A DNA stretch of 64,000 nt. Origin: Paramyrothecium sp. XJ0827 (lineage: Eukaryota > Ascomycota > Sordariomycetes > Hypocreales > Stachybotryaceae). Below the pieces are notes generated by a model, which saw only the letters and a list, made by a program, of their open reading frames with translations, made no database searches and was not told the DNA's origin. Positions 20,640 through 29,963 of this stretch are shown here, piece after piece. Every line of letters starts with the position of its first letter. Position 1 is the first letter of the stretch. The position numbers were made by a program, and so were the translations under genes. Where the stretch lies: contig JAJFPB010000008.1 in assembly GCA_020881915.1 (NCBI GenBank), forward strand, positions 2,542,001 to 2,606,000. The letters run 5' to 3'.

Positions 20640-22434
20640 TCAACATCTCATAAGCCTGCCATCGGCGTACTGCATCGAGAAATCAACGACGTCGACCGCG
20701 CCGCCGTTCCGAAGCGACACTCGATCAACTCTCCCTCGTAGCCGGATAGACTCATTGAAGCGCATTTCCCAAACATGAGTCGGCGTCTTCATGACCTCAA
20801 GTATCTGTGGGAAACGAAAGTCTCCGCTCACTGGTTTCCACTTTGGTATCGTTTCTATCTCACGCTGTCCCACGTTCACCAACCTCGCAGACGAGGCGCC
20901 AATCATGAGTGGACCTCGAGGATATGTCGTCTGGGTTAGCCGCTTTATTGTGATGGCGACCCCGTCTCTTTCCTTGATTTTATAAAAGAAGACGATCTCT
21001 TCGTCGCCTTTGGCATCTTCTTCCTGTCTCAGCACCTTGTCCCTGGCCACCGAGCGCCACACTGGTCCATTCTCGGTTACTGGTCTCTCGTAGCCTGCGG
21101 ACTCGAAGCCGACTAACCATCGCCTGAGAAGGATGTCGCCGTCTTGGAGGCGAAAAGGTCGGTGCGGCATTAAATGCCGTAGTTTTGTCTGCTGTTTGAA
21201 ACGAAAATGGCTGACGAACATGTCGAGCCGCAATAACTCTCTCGTCCGGGAATAATACTCGTCTTCCCAGGGATGCAATGGCACGCCAACAAGTTTGCTC
21301 CCAGATTTACCATCTCGACAAAGTAGCACGGCAACTTCGAGAGTGTCTGGCAGAGCAACACAAATGTCGTCCCAACAAGATGCGGCTGCCAACTTCTTGA
21401 CGATGACCAGGTGAAGCAAAATCCCTCCATTGACAATACTAGGTGCTCCAAGACGGTTTAGGTGGTGGACGAAGCCGTGTGTTACGGGGTGGATGTCTCG
21501 AGAGGAGGAGAAATCTGCTGGAGACTCAGCCAGAAGTCCCAAAAGCGGCTCCCTGTCTTCGGGGGCTTTCCACGCAATTGGTTCACTGCCGGAGACCTGA
21601 GCTTCAGTTATTGTGTTCTCAGCGTTTTGGACAAAGTGCCCCCAAGCAAACAGTGACTGATCCGGGGTTGTGACCATAATTGCCTCTTGAAGTCGTCGAA
21701 ATGCTTTACAGCCTTCGCCATAAATCAATGGTAGATTAACGTCAAAAAGTCCCAATAAAGAGTATGCCATGTCCTCTAGTCGTGATGTCTTTCTCAGTGA
21801 AGCCCACGACATCTTCCTTGCCACACTCACCTCAGCAAGACTGCCGCCTTTGAGGATGTGTTCATCAATCTTAGTGATAGATGATAGTAAGTCACAGAGC
21901 TTCTTTTTCGACCCTATGCCCACCCAATCTGCTGTGAAGAACTCGACGGTCCGAGGGGCAATCAGCTCCTGCAAAGTCCACCCCCGGGTAAACCAGCGAC
22001 TTCCACGGAGCTTTTGGAACATGAATTCTTCGTCTGCACACCACGCTACGTCGGCGAGGTGGACGTAGCAGACGCTGGCTTTCTTGTACCACCTAAACAT
22101 TGAGTTTATGGCTTCTGTTAATTCCGCGCTGCTCTTTTTATCTATGCAGCATCTGCACAGTCCTTCGTCAGACTTCTTTTCATGGTTATTGGCTTGCAGG
22201 GATCACACACGTGTCGACCCATATCCACTTCCACCCATTAGTTGCTGCAAGCTCTCCGAACTGCTTAACCTTTTGATAGCCGAGCAGCTGGGTCGTTCCA
22301 GGGGACATTTGCTCCCACTGTTGCAGACTCACTTCGCCTTCACCCCATGTATGAGATAATATGGCATAAGGTGGAGTATCTTCGTCCGAGATGAACTCTG
22401 TCATCTGCCCTGTCTGGGTGCTAAGGAGCCTCAT
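20640..22434 (-). CDS. HET-domain (heterokaryon incompatibility) protein
   Basis: Two exons (22434-22211, 22152-20640) give 578 residues. It opens with the standard MRLLSTQTGQMTEF and the first HET block AILSHTWGEGEVSLQQW. The second block, KWIWVDTCCIDKKSSAELTE, is rebuilt exactly by the 58-bp intron. The third block is SRWFTRGWTLQELIAP. The region MSWASLRKTSRLEDMAYSLL and LIYGEGCKAFRRLQE follows, as in HET-E/HET-D type and DUF8212 proteins. The remaining 350 residues carry no repeat that I can recognise. HET proteins trigger cell death when genetically different hyphae fuse, usually as the executing partner. What this one responds to is unknown. It is the first of three HET genes in 12 kb, all on the minus strand. 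Confidence 0.88.
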
Positions 22435-23557
22435 TTTGTGCAGGTTGTGTGAGAAATGATGACCCTACAGAGTACGTGTGAGGGCAATGTATTGATTCGA
22501 TGGCCACACAGGCCAGAAATCAAAGTGAAGTTCCGCTTTGAAAGCCATCCCGACGTCTGTGCTGATGGGTGCGGCTGATAGTCACTTTGAGAGCAGCAAT
22601 TTCTGATCTCGAGCGGGGTACTTCCCGCATTAATCCGCGCCGAGAAGAAAAAGCCGGCATTGTCCGTCCGTGCTTCGATGTCAGCTGAGGCTATATTTTT
22701 CACTTGATGCCGGCAGCAACTGGAGAATGTGTGCCTACAAAAAAGTGCAATTCAGAGTATCATGACTCGTTTGTTTTGTTATTGTTTGATGCCATGGCAT
22801 TGATCTCACCAAGGCAATGCAGTGACTTCAGATCCCATACAATACCCTTCCACCAAGAATTAAGCGCGTCCTGGCCTTGGGATAACAGGCCTCTAGATGC
22901 AGTAAAACTAGCAAATGGTCTTAGTCACAGCTTCGGACCTCCGTTTGTATCCTGTTTCTCGGGGCCTGATCTTGCCGCTCTAGATTTCCATCGGATAGGC
23001 TGGAGTTAGCAAAGGCACGACTTGCACTTTGCAATGCAACCCTGGGCCACAGATAGGGAACTTCATGGCTACGCAGCTCCCACACCTGAGGTATCGTGTT
23101 GCTTGAGTAGGTCACACTGATTAAGTGGGCACCTGAGGTCACACAGTGATGACAATCGTTCGCGCGCAAAACTTCCCAGACTGGTATCCAATGAACTAAC
23201 CCGTCAACCGTCGAGTACATGATGGTTCAGTATGCTGACAAGTTTCCCTACGATATACTAGCTTCAACGGACCAGTATAATCAACATCTTAGCTCATTCT
23301 ATGTTTCCTACCACATGTCAGAGGCCCAGTATGTTTCTTCGTTGGTTTAGTGATGCTCTTACCTGCATGATGGGTTTTCAAGCAACTCAGCTCTGCTAAT
23401 AGTATAGACCTCGTAAGTTCACAGGACACGGGGAGCGATCAAAATTCGCCAGACAGATTTGGTTCGGTTTCGTCAAAGAAGTGACTCAACAAGAGTTAAA
23501 GCAGATGGGATGATGTTATCAATCCTCGAGAATCATCTTCTAAACCCTGGTGCAGGC
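22435..23557. other. Intergenic between HET genes
   Basis: 1.1 kb spacer with promoter of the HET gene at its left and the 3' flank of the HET-ankyrin gene at its right. No gene, repeat or RNA is supported. Confidence 0.35.
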
Positions 23558-26134
23558 TCACATAGGGGCTATCGTTACTTTGCCGTTATCTCCTAAGTGG
23601 ATTCCATGCTTGCGTGCCAATTCGCTTGCCCTCCATCCATCTTTGTTCCGCATTCGTGTATTGGCTCCGCGATGAAGCAGCACCTCGATAACAGCTTTAT
23701 GCCCCTTTTCGGCAGCACGGTGAAGCGCCGTGTTATTCTCATTATCCGTCGCGTCGATCTGAGCCCTGGCGTCGAGCAGCAGCTTAACGATGGTCTCATA
23801 TCCCATGGAAGCAGCTACATGAAGCAGCGTGCGGCCCAATGCATTTCTCGTCTCTAACTTAGCGCCCCTCTCAATCAACAGCTCTACGACTGCACGACGC
23901 CCAAATCCTGCAGCTAGATGAAGGGAAGTATCTCCCCATTCGTTTGTTGCTTCGATGTCTGCTCCTCGGTCGAGAAGTAGTCTGACGGCAGGGACATGTC
24001 CGTTCTTCGCAGCAGCATGAAGAGGCGTCCGACCAGATTCGCCCTTGACTTCTATCTTAGCGCCCTTGTCGAGCAGGATCGCCATGACCCCCATGTGTCC
24101 ACCCTCGGCGGCCTTCCACAATGGTGTATGAACATAGTTTCTGACCTTTTCAATATCGTCGGTTTTCCTTACGTAGCGCGCCACCCATGAGGGCCAGCCT
24201 TTCCCCACAGGCTTATACCCAGCCTCAATATCAGCACCATTCTCAAGCAGTAGCTCCGCCATGGTTGCATCGTCCTTGTCAACGGCCAGATGAAGAAGCC
24301 TACGGCCCGTGTTCATTACCGCATTTGCGTTGATGCGTCCAGTGTTCAAAAGGAGCCCGACTATCCCATGCCACCCGTTTTCGAAAGCCCATGGGAAGAT
24401 TTGCACATTAGCGATACTCATCAATTCGCCTGTTTCCTCATCATACTTGGCTTGCGCGAGCTCATTCCACATCTTCTGCGCATGAAGTATCCCTTCGATC
24501 TCCAGCGTCAACTTCGGTTTCTTCAGCTCCCATGTTAGATCAAGGGTTCGAAACGGCTGGAACCACATTTTGTTGAGTCTCATGGTGAAGTTGGAAACTC
24601 CCTCGCTAGACTCCATTTTGATTTTCAGGCTTAGGGATCCATTGCTGGCTGTCATATTGCCTGATACTTGCCGATCAATGAGCTGAAAGTTGTTCCACAT
24701 GTCGTCTGCGGAAGTGTTTTTAGCGCAAATGGCCAGGCCGTAAAACGCCTCAGTGCCTGCTTCTCCTTCCCTAAACTCGAGAACAATAACGAAATCTCGA
24801 GATCCAACCTCATCATGCCGTAGCTTGACGACGACGGGTGATTTTGCGCTTGTCTCTGACGTGATATTGCCCGCTATAACTTCCCGGTGTTTGTCCCAGG
24901 CAGATTGAGGCGCCACTTCTGCTATAGCGAGATGCAGACTTGCCAAGTCAGCTTCGTCATAGAGACAATAACCCAGCTTTGCGGCTTGTATGCCGGGTGC
25001 ACCATCTTCTCTAACAATACTAATTGCTGTTCGTTCAGAGGCAATGGAAAGATCGAGTGCGTTTACCAAGTGGCAACCTCCAACTCTCGTGTACTCATCG
25101 GGTCCTCCTGGCGATGTCTTGAGGAGACAAACACCTACAAGTGCTTGCACCTCCTCTTCGGGTCCACAGTTCAGCAGCGCAATTGTCTCATCAGACGATG
25201 TCATTCGCGACAAAGAAGCTCGGAGGCCCACCCCGTAGAGTTCGATTGAGTCAAGGTATGAAGTCGTTCGATTCCGGGGTATGATGTTGCCGGAGGTCGC
25301 AAAGTCTGCAGGGGTGGCTGCTAAGAAGCCTCTTGATCTTCTGTCTCTACATTCGTCTTTGCGCCCTTCAGTGGATTTGTCTTGAGTGAGACCCCATGCC
25401 AAGATGGAGTGGTCTCTCGAATTCTTGATTATTTGCTCCTGCAATCTGAAGAAAGCCCGATCACCACCTTCACCATAGATCATCGGCATCGATATTCCAA
25501 AAATTCCAAGAAGACAGTATGCTTGGTCTTCTTTCCTTGTTGTTTCTCTTCGTGCAGCCCATGACATGCGCTGTGCAACACTCGCAGATCCAAGTTCGCC
25601 GATGCCTCTGATATACGAAACCGGAATGCCAGTGACTTTCTTGATAGTGGTGCATAGCTGTACTTTTGTCCCTAGGAACTGCCACTCCGAGCTGTAGAAA
25701 ACAAGTTTTTTGGGTGCGAGGAGTTCCTGCAATGTCCATCCTCTCCGAAACCATCGGCTAGACTGGAAGCCGGATCCTTCATCTGATGGACGGTCTTGCC
25801 CCAAGACATCAGATAGATAGGCGTAGCAGACGGAGGCACGCTCATACCATCGGAACATGGAATTGACTGCTTCGCTCAGCTCCACCATGTTGGCCTTGTT
25901 GATACAACATGTATCAATCCAAGTATGAGTGTATCCATCTATTCGGGCTTGTTGGCAGGAAAACCGAAGCTTGGCAGACCCAATGCCTGGTTTCCTGACA
26001 TTTCCCTCCTGGACGTCTTGGAATGTAAGCTCTTCGGCATCAGTAGCCCACGTATGCGACAAGATGGCATACGCAGGTACTTGGCCATCGTGAAATTCCT
26101 CCAGCTCTAACGTCTCCACGTTGATTAGTCGCAT
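23558..26134 (-). CDS. HET-domain protein with C-terminal ankyrin repeats
   Basis: Intronless, 858 residues. The HET domain occupies about residues 20-160: AILSHTWATDAEELTFQDVQ, HTWIDTCCINKANMVELSEA, SVCYAYLSDVL, SRWFRRGWTLQELLAPKKLV. RMSWAARRETTRKEDQAYCL and MIYGEGGDRAFFRLQEQI follow. From about residue 590 to 850 there are six or seven ankyrin repeats of 33 residues with TPLHAAAKNGH, TSLHLAAGFGR, TLLHVAASMGY and TALHRAAEKGH cores. The repeats probably sense or bind a partner and the HET domain executes the cell-death response. The HET part is clearly related to the gene at 20640 (same MRL start and domain order), so the two are likely paralogues. The other HET gene has an intron between the first two HET blocks which is absent here. 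Confidence 0.92.
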   Translation of the reverse strand: MRLINVETLELEEFHDGQVPAYAILSHTWATDAEELTFQDVQEGNVRKPGIGSAKLRFSCQQARIDGYTHTWIDTCCINKANMVELSEAVNSMFRWYERASVCYAYLSDVLGQDRPSDEGSGFQSSRWFRRGWTLQELLAPKKLVFYSSEWQFLGTKVQLCTTIKKVTGIPVSYIRGIGELGSASVAQRMSWAARRETTRKEDQAYCLLGIFGISMPMIYGEGGDRAFFRLQEQIIKNSRDHSILAWGLTQDKSTEGRKDECRDRRSRGFLAATPADFATSGNIIPRNRTTSYLDSIELYGVGLRASLSRMTSSDETIALLNCGPEEEVQALVGVCLLKTSPGGPDEYTRVGGCHLVNALDLSIASERTAISIVREDGAPGIQAAKLGYCLYDEADLASLHLAIAEVAPQSAWDKHREVIAGNITSETSAKSPVVVKLRHDEVGSRDFVIVLEFREGEAGTEAFYGLAICAKNTSADDMWNNFQLIDRQVSGNMTASNGSLSLKIKMESSEGVSNFTMRLNKMWFQPFRTLDLTWELKKPKLTLEIEGILHAQKMWNELAQAKYDEETGELMSIANVQIFPWAFENGWHGIVGLLLNTGRINANAVMNTGRRLLHLAVDKDDATMAELLLENGADIEAGYKPVGKGWPSWVARYVRKTDDIEKVRNYVHTPLWKAAEGGHMGVMAILLDKGAKIEVKGESGRTPLHAAAKNGHVPAVRLLLDRGADIEATNEWGDTSLHLAAGFGRRAVVELLIERGAKLETRNALGRTLLHVAASMGYETIVKLLLDARAQIDATDNENNTALHRAAEKGHKAVIEVLLHRGANTRMRNKDGWRASELARKHGIHLGDNGKVTIAPM

Positions 26135-26776
26135 AATTTATTCCACGGAGTGATTTGCGATGAACTGAAGGGATCAAAGACCAGGTAGCCGCAGGGGCAA
26201 GGATCTCTTTTGCTCGATCTTTTGATCAGTAAGAGTTATAGTGTTTGTCGAAGCGCAGGGCCGCGCAGGCGGTGGACTCAGCCTCACAAATCACGTGTCC
26301 CGGGAATCACATGGCTCTTCAAGAGTTGCCCTGAATTGAATTGATTGGATCGGAAAGAGGCCCATTGCAACCCAATGCACTTGGTGAGCCACGTCCCTCG
26401 TTCTTGGGTGGCTCATTATTATCAGGTTACTAGATCCGAAGCATTTTCAGCCATCCTAATTGCCTGTATTCAAACGACTTCCCAGGTCCTACGGCTCCCA
26501 ATAGTAGTGGATGACTAGAAGATAGTAGTTGAAAGGATGATTAGAAGAGCTGCTTTGCCCACACCAGCCCCCACAGCGCAGGCCCGGGCTCCATCCCCAG
26601 AACTCCGATACGCCCACCAAGACCTGAAGAAACAGAGCTGGGTAGACTTGTATGGCATGGTATGGATCGAAATTGCTCCAGATATATTCAGAAACTTGAA
26701 AGCATTTTTTCTTATGGTCTGAGACCCAGGGAAGCAATTTGCAAACCTTTTATGCATTTAACGTCTTGTCTAGCTC
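26135..26776. other. Intergenic, HET-ankyrin promoter side
   Basis: Presumed promoter of the HET-ankyrin gene and 3' flank of the aspartic-protease-like gene. Short frames only; no motif found. Confidence 0.35.
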
Positions 26777-28504
26777 TTATCGCGTCGTCAGGCCTGCCCT
26801 TTGCCCATCCAACTCGTATCGTAATTCTACTGCTAGCGCTTCATGCATGCCCCGTGACGCAAATAGCTCATGGGAGAGCTCTCCACTAGGGTCTTCTGGG
26901 AGTCTTCGCTCGTCGGGCTTTCCTCGTTCAGCTTCCCCGACTGCTAACTTCCGGCCCTGGTTCCGACGCCACCACAAGAGTGCTGCAACTGCAACCACGA
27001 CAAGGACAGCAACCACCCCAACTACGATGCCCACAATAGCACCCGCGGAGAGACCCCCCGAGTCTGTGTTGGAACCTGAGCTGGTTCCAGAACCAGTTTC
27101 GGACTCATTCTCAGGCTCGGTCTCGTTTGAATTTGGTGTTCCATTGCTTTCATCCTGTTCGAGAGCCGTCCATGTCGTACGCCAAGTTTTCTCAAACGTT
27201 TCGGCTTCGTTCGACATGATTGTGGTATCATCCTCTTGATGCGTCCTGATGACGCTTTGGTCCATGTTCGGACCCGGAGCCTGGGCAAGGTAAAGCAGAT
27301 TCTGTTCATAGTTCAAGCCCATGAACGCCCCTTGAAGGAATGCCCGGCCAAGATGCCAAATCGTTGTGTTGGTTGGCCGGCAGGGAAAGTATTGCGTAGG
27401 GGTGTCCACGATAGGACTCTCGAGTGTGAGGTTCAGTAGTTTAAAAGGAATTTTGATGGTGATGTTTTCGGCTGTCCGGTCGGCAAGAACAAACCCTATG
27501 TAAGCTGGAGACCCTACGATGCGCTCAAACTGGGGGTCATCTTCGTTCCACGTATACAAACCAAGACCTTCTTGCCAAGTCACAGGGAGCTTTGCCGCCA
27601 TAGCTTCACAGTTTCCCATTGGCAGGTGTATGTACGGGGCGCCAGGATTGAAAGTCATCAGGGCTGATCCTTTAGTACCGCCCCATCGCCGGGTTTTTTC
27701 CTCAGCGGGCTGGTATCCTCCAAGACCTTGCCATACGCTACCCAATGACGTGTTGAATGGCGAGGCGCCAGTCTCCACGCCGATAGTCAGATCCACCAAG
27801 TAGGCTACTGGTGATCCTCGTAGATGCTCGTCAATCGTGTTGTCTTTCACGAGATCGAAAATTCCGACATCGCCGAGCACTCTGCTCTGGTCATACCCGC
27901 CTACGATGAACGAGCCAGACTGTCGTAGAGGTACACTTCCGATGTGCAGACCATATGACTTGGAGGCAATCAGTCCATCCGTTTTGTACTGCTCGAGGAT
28001 GCCCGGGGGATGGTCTCCAGACTCATCATAAGGCGCGAGACCCAGAACACTAAAGTTTGGTGTATAATTCTCACCGCTGGGTAGTGTGATGTTCCAGCTA
28101 TCTACGGCTCTGACGCTGGAGTTTGCGCGCTCAATGGGGTAAAAACTCAGGCTCAGATACTCATGCCATTCTGAACCACGTATCCTCTCGTGTGTTGAGT
28201 GATCCCACGGATCAGGAAAAGCTACCGAGTCATTGCCGACGAAACTTGCAGAGGCCGACCTTGTGGGATCGTAACTCCCTCCTGTCGCCCTCGTCAAGAT
28301 CTGGGTGCCAGAACGGCCGCTTGGTAGCATAGCCTCAGTCCATCCGGGTCCGTTTGTGTAACCTCCGACTCGAATCTGCAGGCCTTGCCATGGTCCATCA
28401 GGACCGCGAGCACCGCAGACGTTGCAGGGAGTGTCGGTGGTCCAAAGACCCTTCAACGTCTGGGCTGCCACGGGAGTAGCCACCAAGATTGAGTAAACTC
28501 TCAT
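26777..28504 (-). CDS. Membrane-anchored aspartic-protease-like protein, probably inactive
   Basis: Single exon, 575 residues from ATG 28504; the frame is open further upstream but only through non-ATG codons. A signal peptide occupies residues 1-15. The body has the pepsin (A1) layout: LQIRVGGYTNGPGWTEAMLP at the first active-site strand, then SFIVGGYDQSRVLGDVGIFD and LVDLTIGVETG, and GSALMTFNPGAPYIHLPMGN at the second. A Ser/Thr/Glu-rich stalk and a membrane helix at about 489-512 (GIVVGVVAVLVVVAVAALLW) follow, then a cytoplasmic tail of about 65 residues. In active enzymes the two sites read DTG or DSG. Here the corresponding places read LPSGRSG and FNPGAP, so both aspartates seem to be missing. 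A role as a surface binding or sensing protein is more likely than proteolysis (inference). Confidence 0.85.
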   Translation of the reverse strand: MRVYSILVATPVAAQTLKGLWTTDTPCNVCGARGPDGPWQGLQIRVGGYTNGPGWTEAMLPSGRSGTQILTRATGGSYDPTRSASASFVGNDSVAFPDPWDHSTHERIRGSEWHEYLSLSFYPIERANSSVRAVDSWNITLPSGENYTPNFSVLGLAPYDESGDHPPGILEQYKTDGLIASKSYGLHIGSVPLRQSGSFIVGGYDQSRVLGDVGIFDLVKDNTIDEHLRGSPVAYLVDLTIGVETGASPFNTSLGSVWQGLGGYQPAEEKTRRWGGTKGSALMTFNPGAPYIHLPMGNCEAMAAKLPVTWQEGLGLYTWNEDDPQFERIVGSPAYIGFVLADRTAENITIKIPFKLLNLTLESPIVDTPTQYFPCRPTNTTIWHLGRAFLQGAFMGLNYEQNLLYLAQAPGPNMDQSVIRTHQEDDTTIMSNEAETFEKTWRTTWTALEQDESNGTPNSNETEPENESETGSGTSSGSNTDSGGLSAGAIVGIVVGVVAVLVVVAVAALLWWRRNQGRKLAVGEAERGKPDERRLPEDPSGELSHELFASRGMHEALAVELRYELDGQRAGLTTR

Positions 28505-28813
28505 TTCGATTCGAATCAATCGCAGGGGTTCGGAGTAGATCAGTTGGGGTCTACGAGATTGGTCGGCTGTGTTTGAACGAGAGCGAATAGCCGACAATGA
28601 GTGCGTGGGCAGGACGGTATCGGGGCCATCTTCCAGAGCAATCACGCTGGACAAAAAAGAAGCAGAAAATACCAACGACAGAGCAAAGGGGTAGCGCGTG
28701 AATTAAGAAGTAAGGGCTGTGGTTGATCCCTGCTTTATCAACGGGCTGTTTTGTTTTCTCTTTGGACTGAGCCCACTGGAGCCTACGAGGCGACGAAATC
28801 AAGCATCCCAGTC
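28505..28813. other. Intergenic, upstream of protease-like gene
   Basis: Promoter side of the gene at 26777-28504. It is open to translation on the minus strand over part of its length but has no ATG in that frame. Nothing else is seen. Confidence 0.35.
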
Positions 28814-28819
28814 TTTGCA

Positions 28820-29229
28820 GCAACGTGCTGCATAATAAGCCAAGCCAAGCCGGCCAAAAAGTCAGCTTGTAAGGGCCCCTAGGGCGGCTTGTTGTACTAG
28901 GGCAATATCTAGCTTAGCTTGTTCGGCTTGGCGGCAAATACCCGGATACTAATTAGGTACCTTTATAATTAAATTAAATAGAAAGGTACAAGGCCCCATT
29001 GGGCCAATCTTCAAAAGAAATAAAGCTAAGATAAGATAGAAATAAGATAAGGATTTAAGACCTATCCTATACCAAAAGGAGATCCTACAATCCCTATTAA
29101 ATATAAGATAAAATTAATTAAAAAATACTTGTTATTACGGCTTGTTAGCTGAATATACGGATTCGGCTTGCCTGAGGGCAGGGTGGCTTGGCCCGGCTTA
29201 CAAAAAGCTTGCCCCATGCAGCACGTTGC
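28820..29229. mobile_element. MITE-like non-autonomous element with terminal inverted repeats
   Basis: About 410 bp flanked by a perfect 14-bp inverted repeat, gcaacgtgctgcat at 28820-28833 and its complement at 29216-29229. Just inside both ends are further GCTTG/CAAGC-rich segments such as aagccaagccaagccggcc (left) and ggcttggcccggctta (right). The outer flanks TTTGCA (28814-28819) and TTTGCT (29230-29235) could be a 5-6 bp target duplication. The core (28970-29145) is strikingly AT-rich, with taagataagat-like strings, and has no coding capacity. This is the build of a small DNA-transposon derivative, perhaps also changed by repeat-induced point mutation. A match elsewhere in the genome would confirm it. 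Confidence 0.55.
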
Positions 29230-29235
29230 TTTGCT

Positions 29236-29963
29236 GCTCCCAGGGATCCTGTCAGATAGTGGATTTAATACTGTACGCATGCAGGTGGCAGATTAGATGG
29301 ATTCACATCCTTGATACAATGACGCTTTGATTGGCTGTGCATGCCCCGACTGATCCCTCCATTTTTGACGCGACCTCATCATGTTTATAGTCAAATTTGC
29401 CATAGTCAGCAGTTCGGATTGAGAATAGAGCATCGTAGCTTCCGCTGATCCAGTATTCCGGGCTTAATTAACACTGTTGGTTTCTTCATAATTTCCACTT
29501 GAACTCGAAAGTTCACTTCAACCCTGTATAGGCAAAGGTAAATTCAGAGCCTTTGTGAGCGCTCAAAACCTGAATTACGGAAAGGTATTTTCTGGATGTG
29601 TATCTGCCACTGCCCACATCAAAATTGGCCCAAAGATGACCTAGGACTTCGTTCGCCATGGGAGTCTTAGATCAAATCGATACTGAGTTGTTTTTCTTTG
29701 GCTTACTCGTTGCATACCTCCAGCGCAGGCCACTGTGAGCACCCTCCAGAACAACGCCTACCACACGGCAGGGTCCGGAGGAGGAGGGAGGGGAAGGCTT
29801 ATAGCTACGGAGTTGAGTTCTACGACCTCAGACTTGTAACACAGCCCATTTGCTCGTTCATGGTTATGGCAGCTTCTGGAAGCGCACCTGCCTCGACAAG
29901 AGTCTATACAATCTTCACTTCCGCTTCATTCTGTACAAGTCCTGCTTAACCTGTGTCATCACA
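29236..29963. other. Intergenic downstream of the third HET gene
   Basis: 730 bp between the MITE-like element and the stop of the HET gene. No coding or repeat feature is supported. Confidence 0.35.

Noticed and set aside
28505..28675. Upstream extension of the protease-like gene
   Set aside because: Open frame but it begins with TTG; the first ATG at 28504 directly starts a signal peptide.
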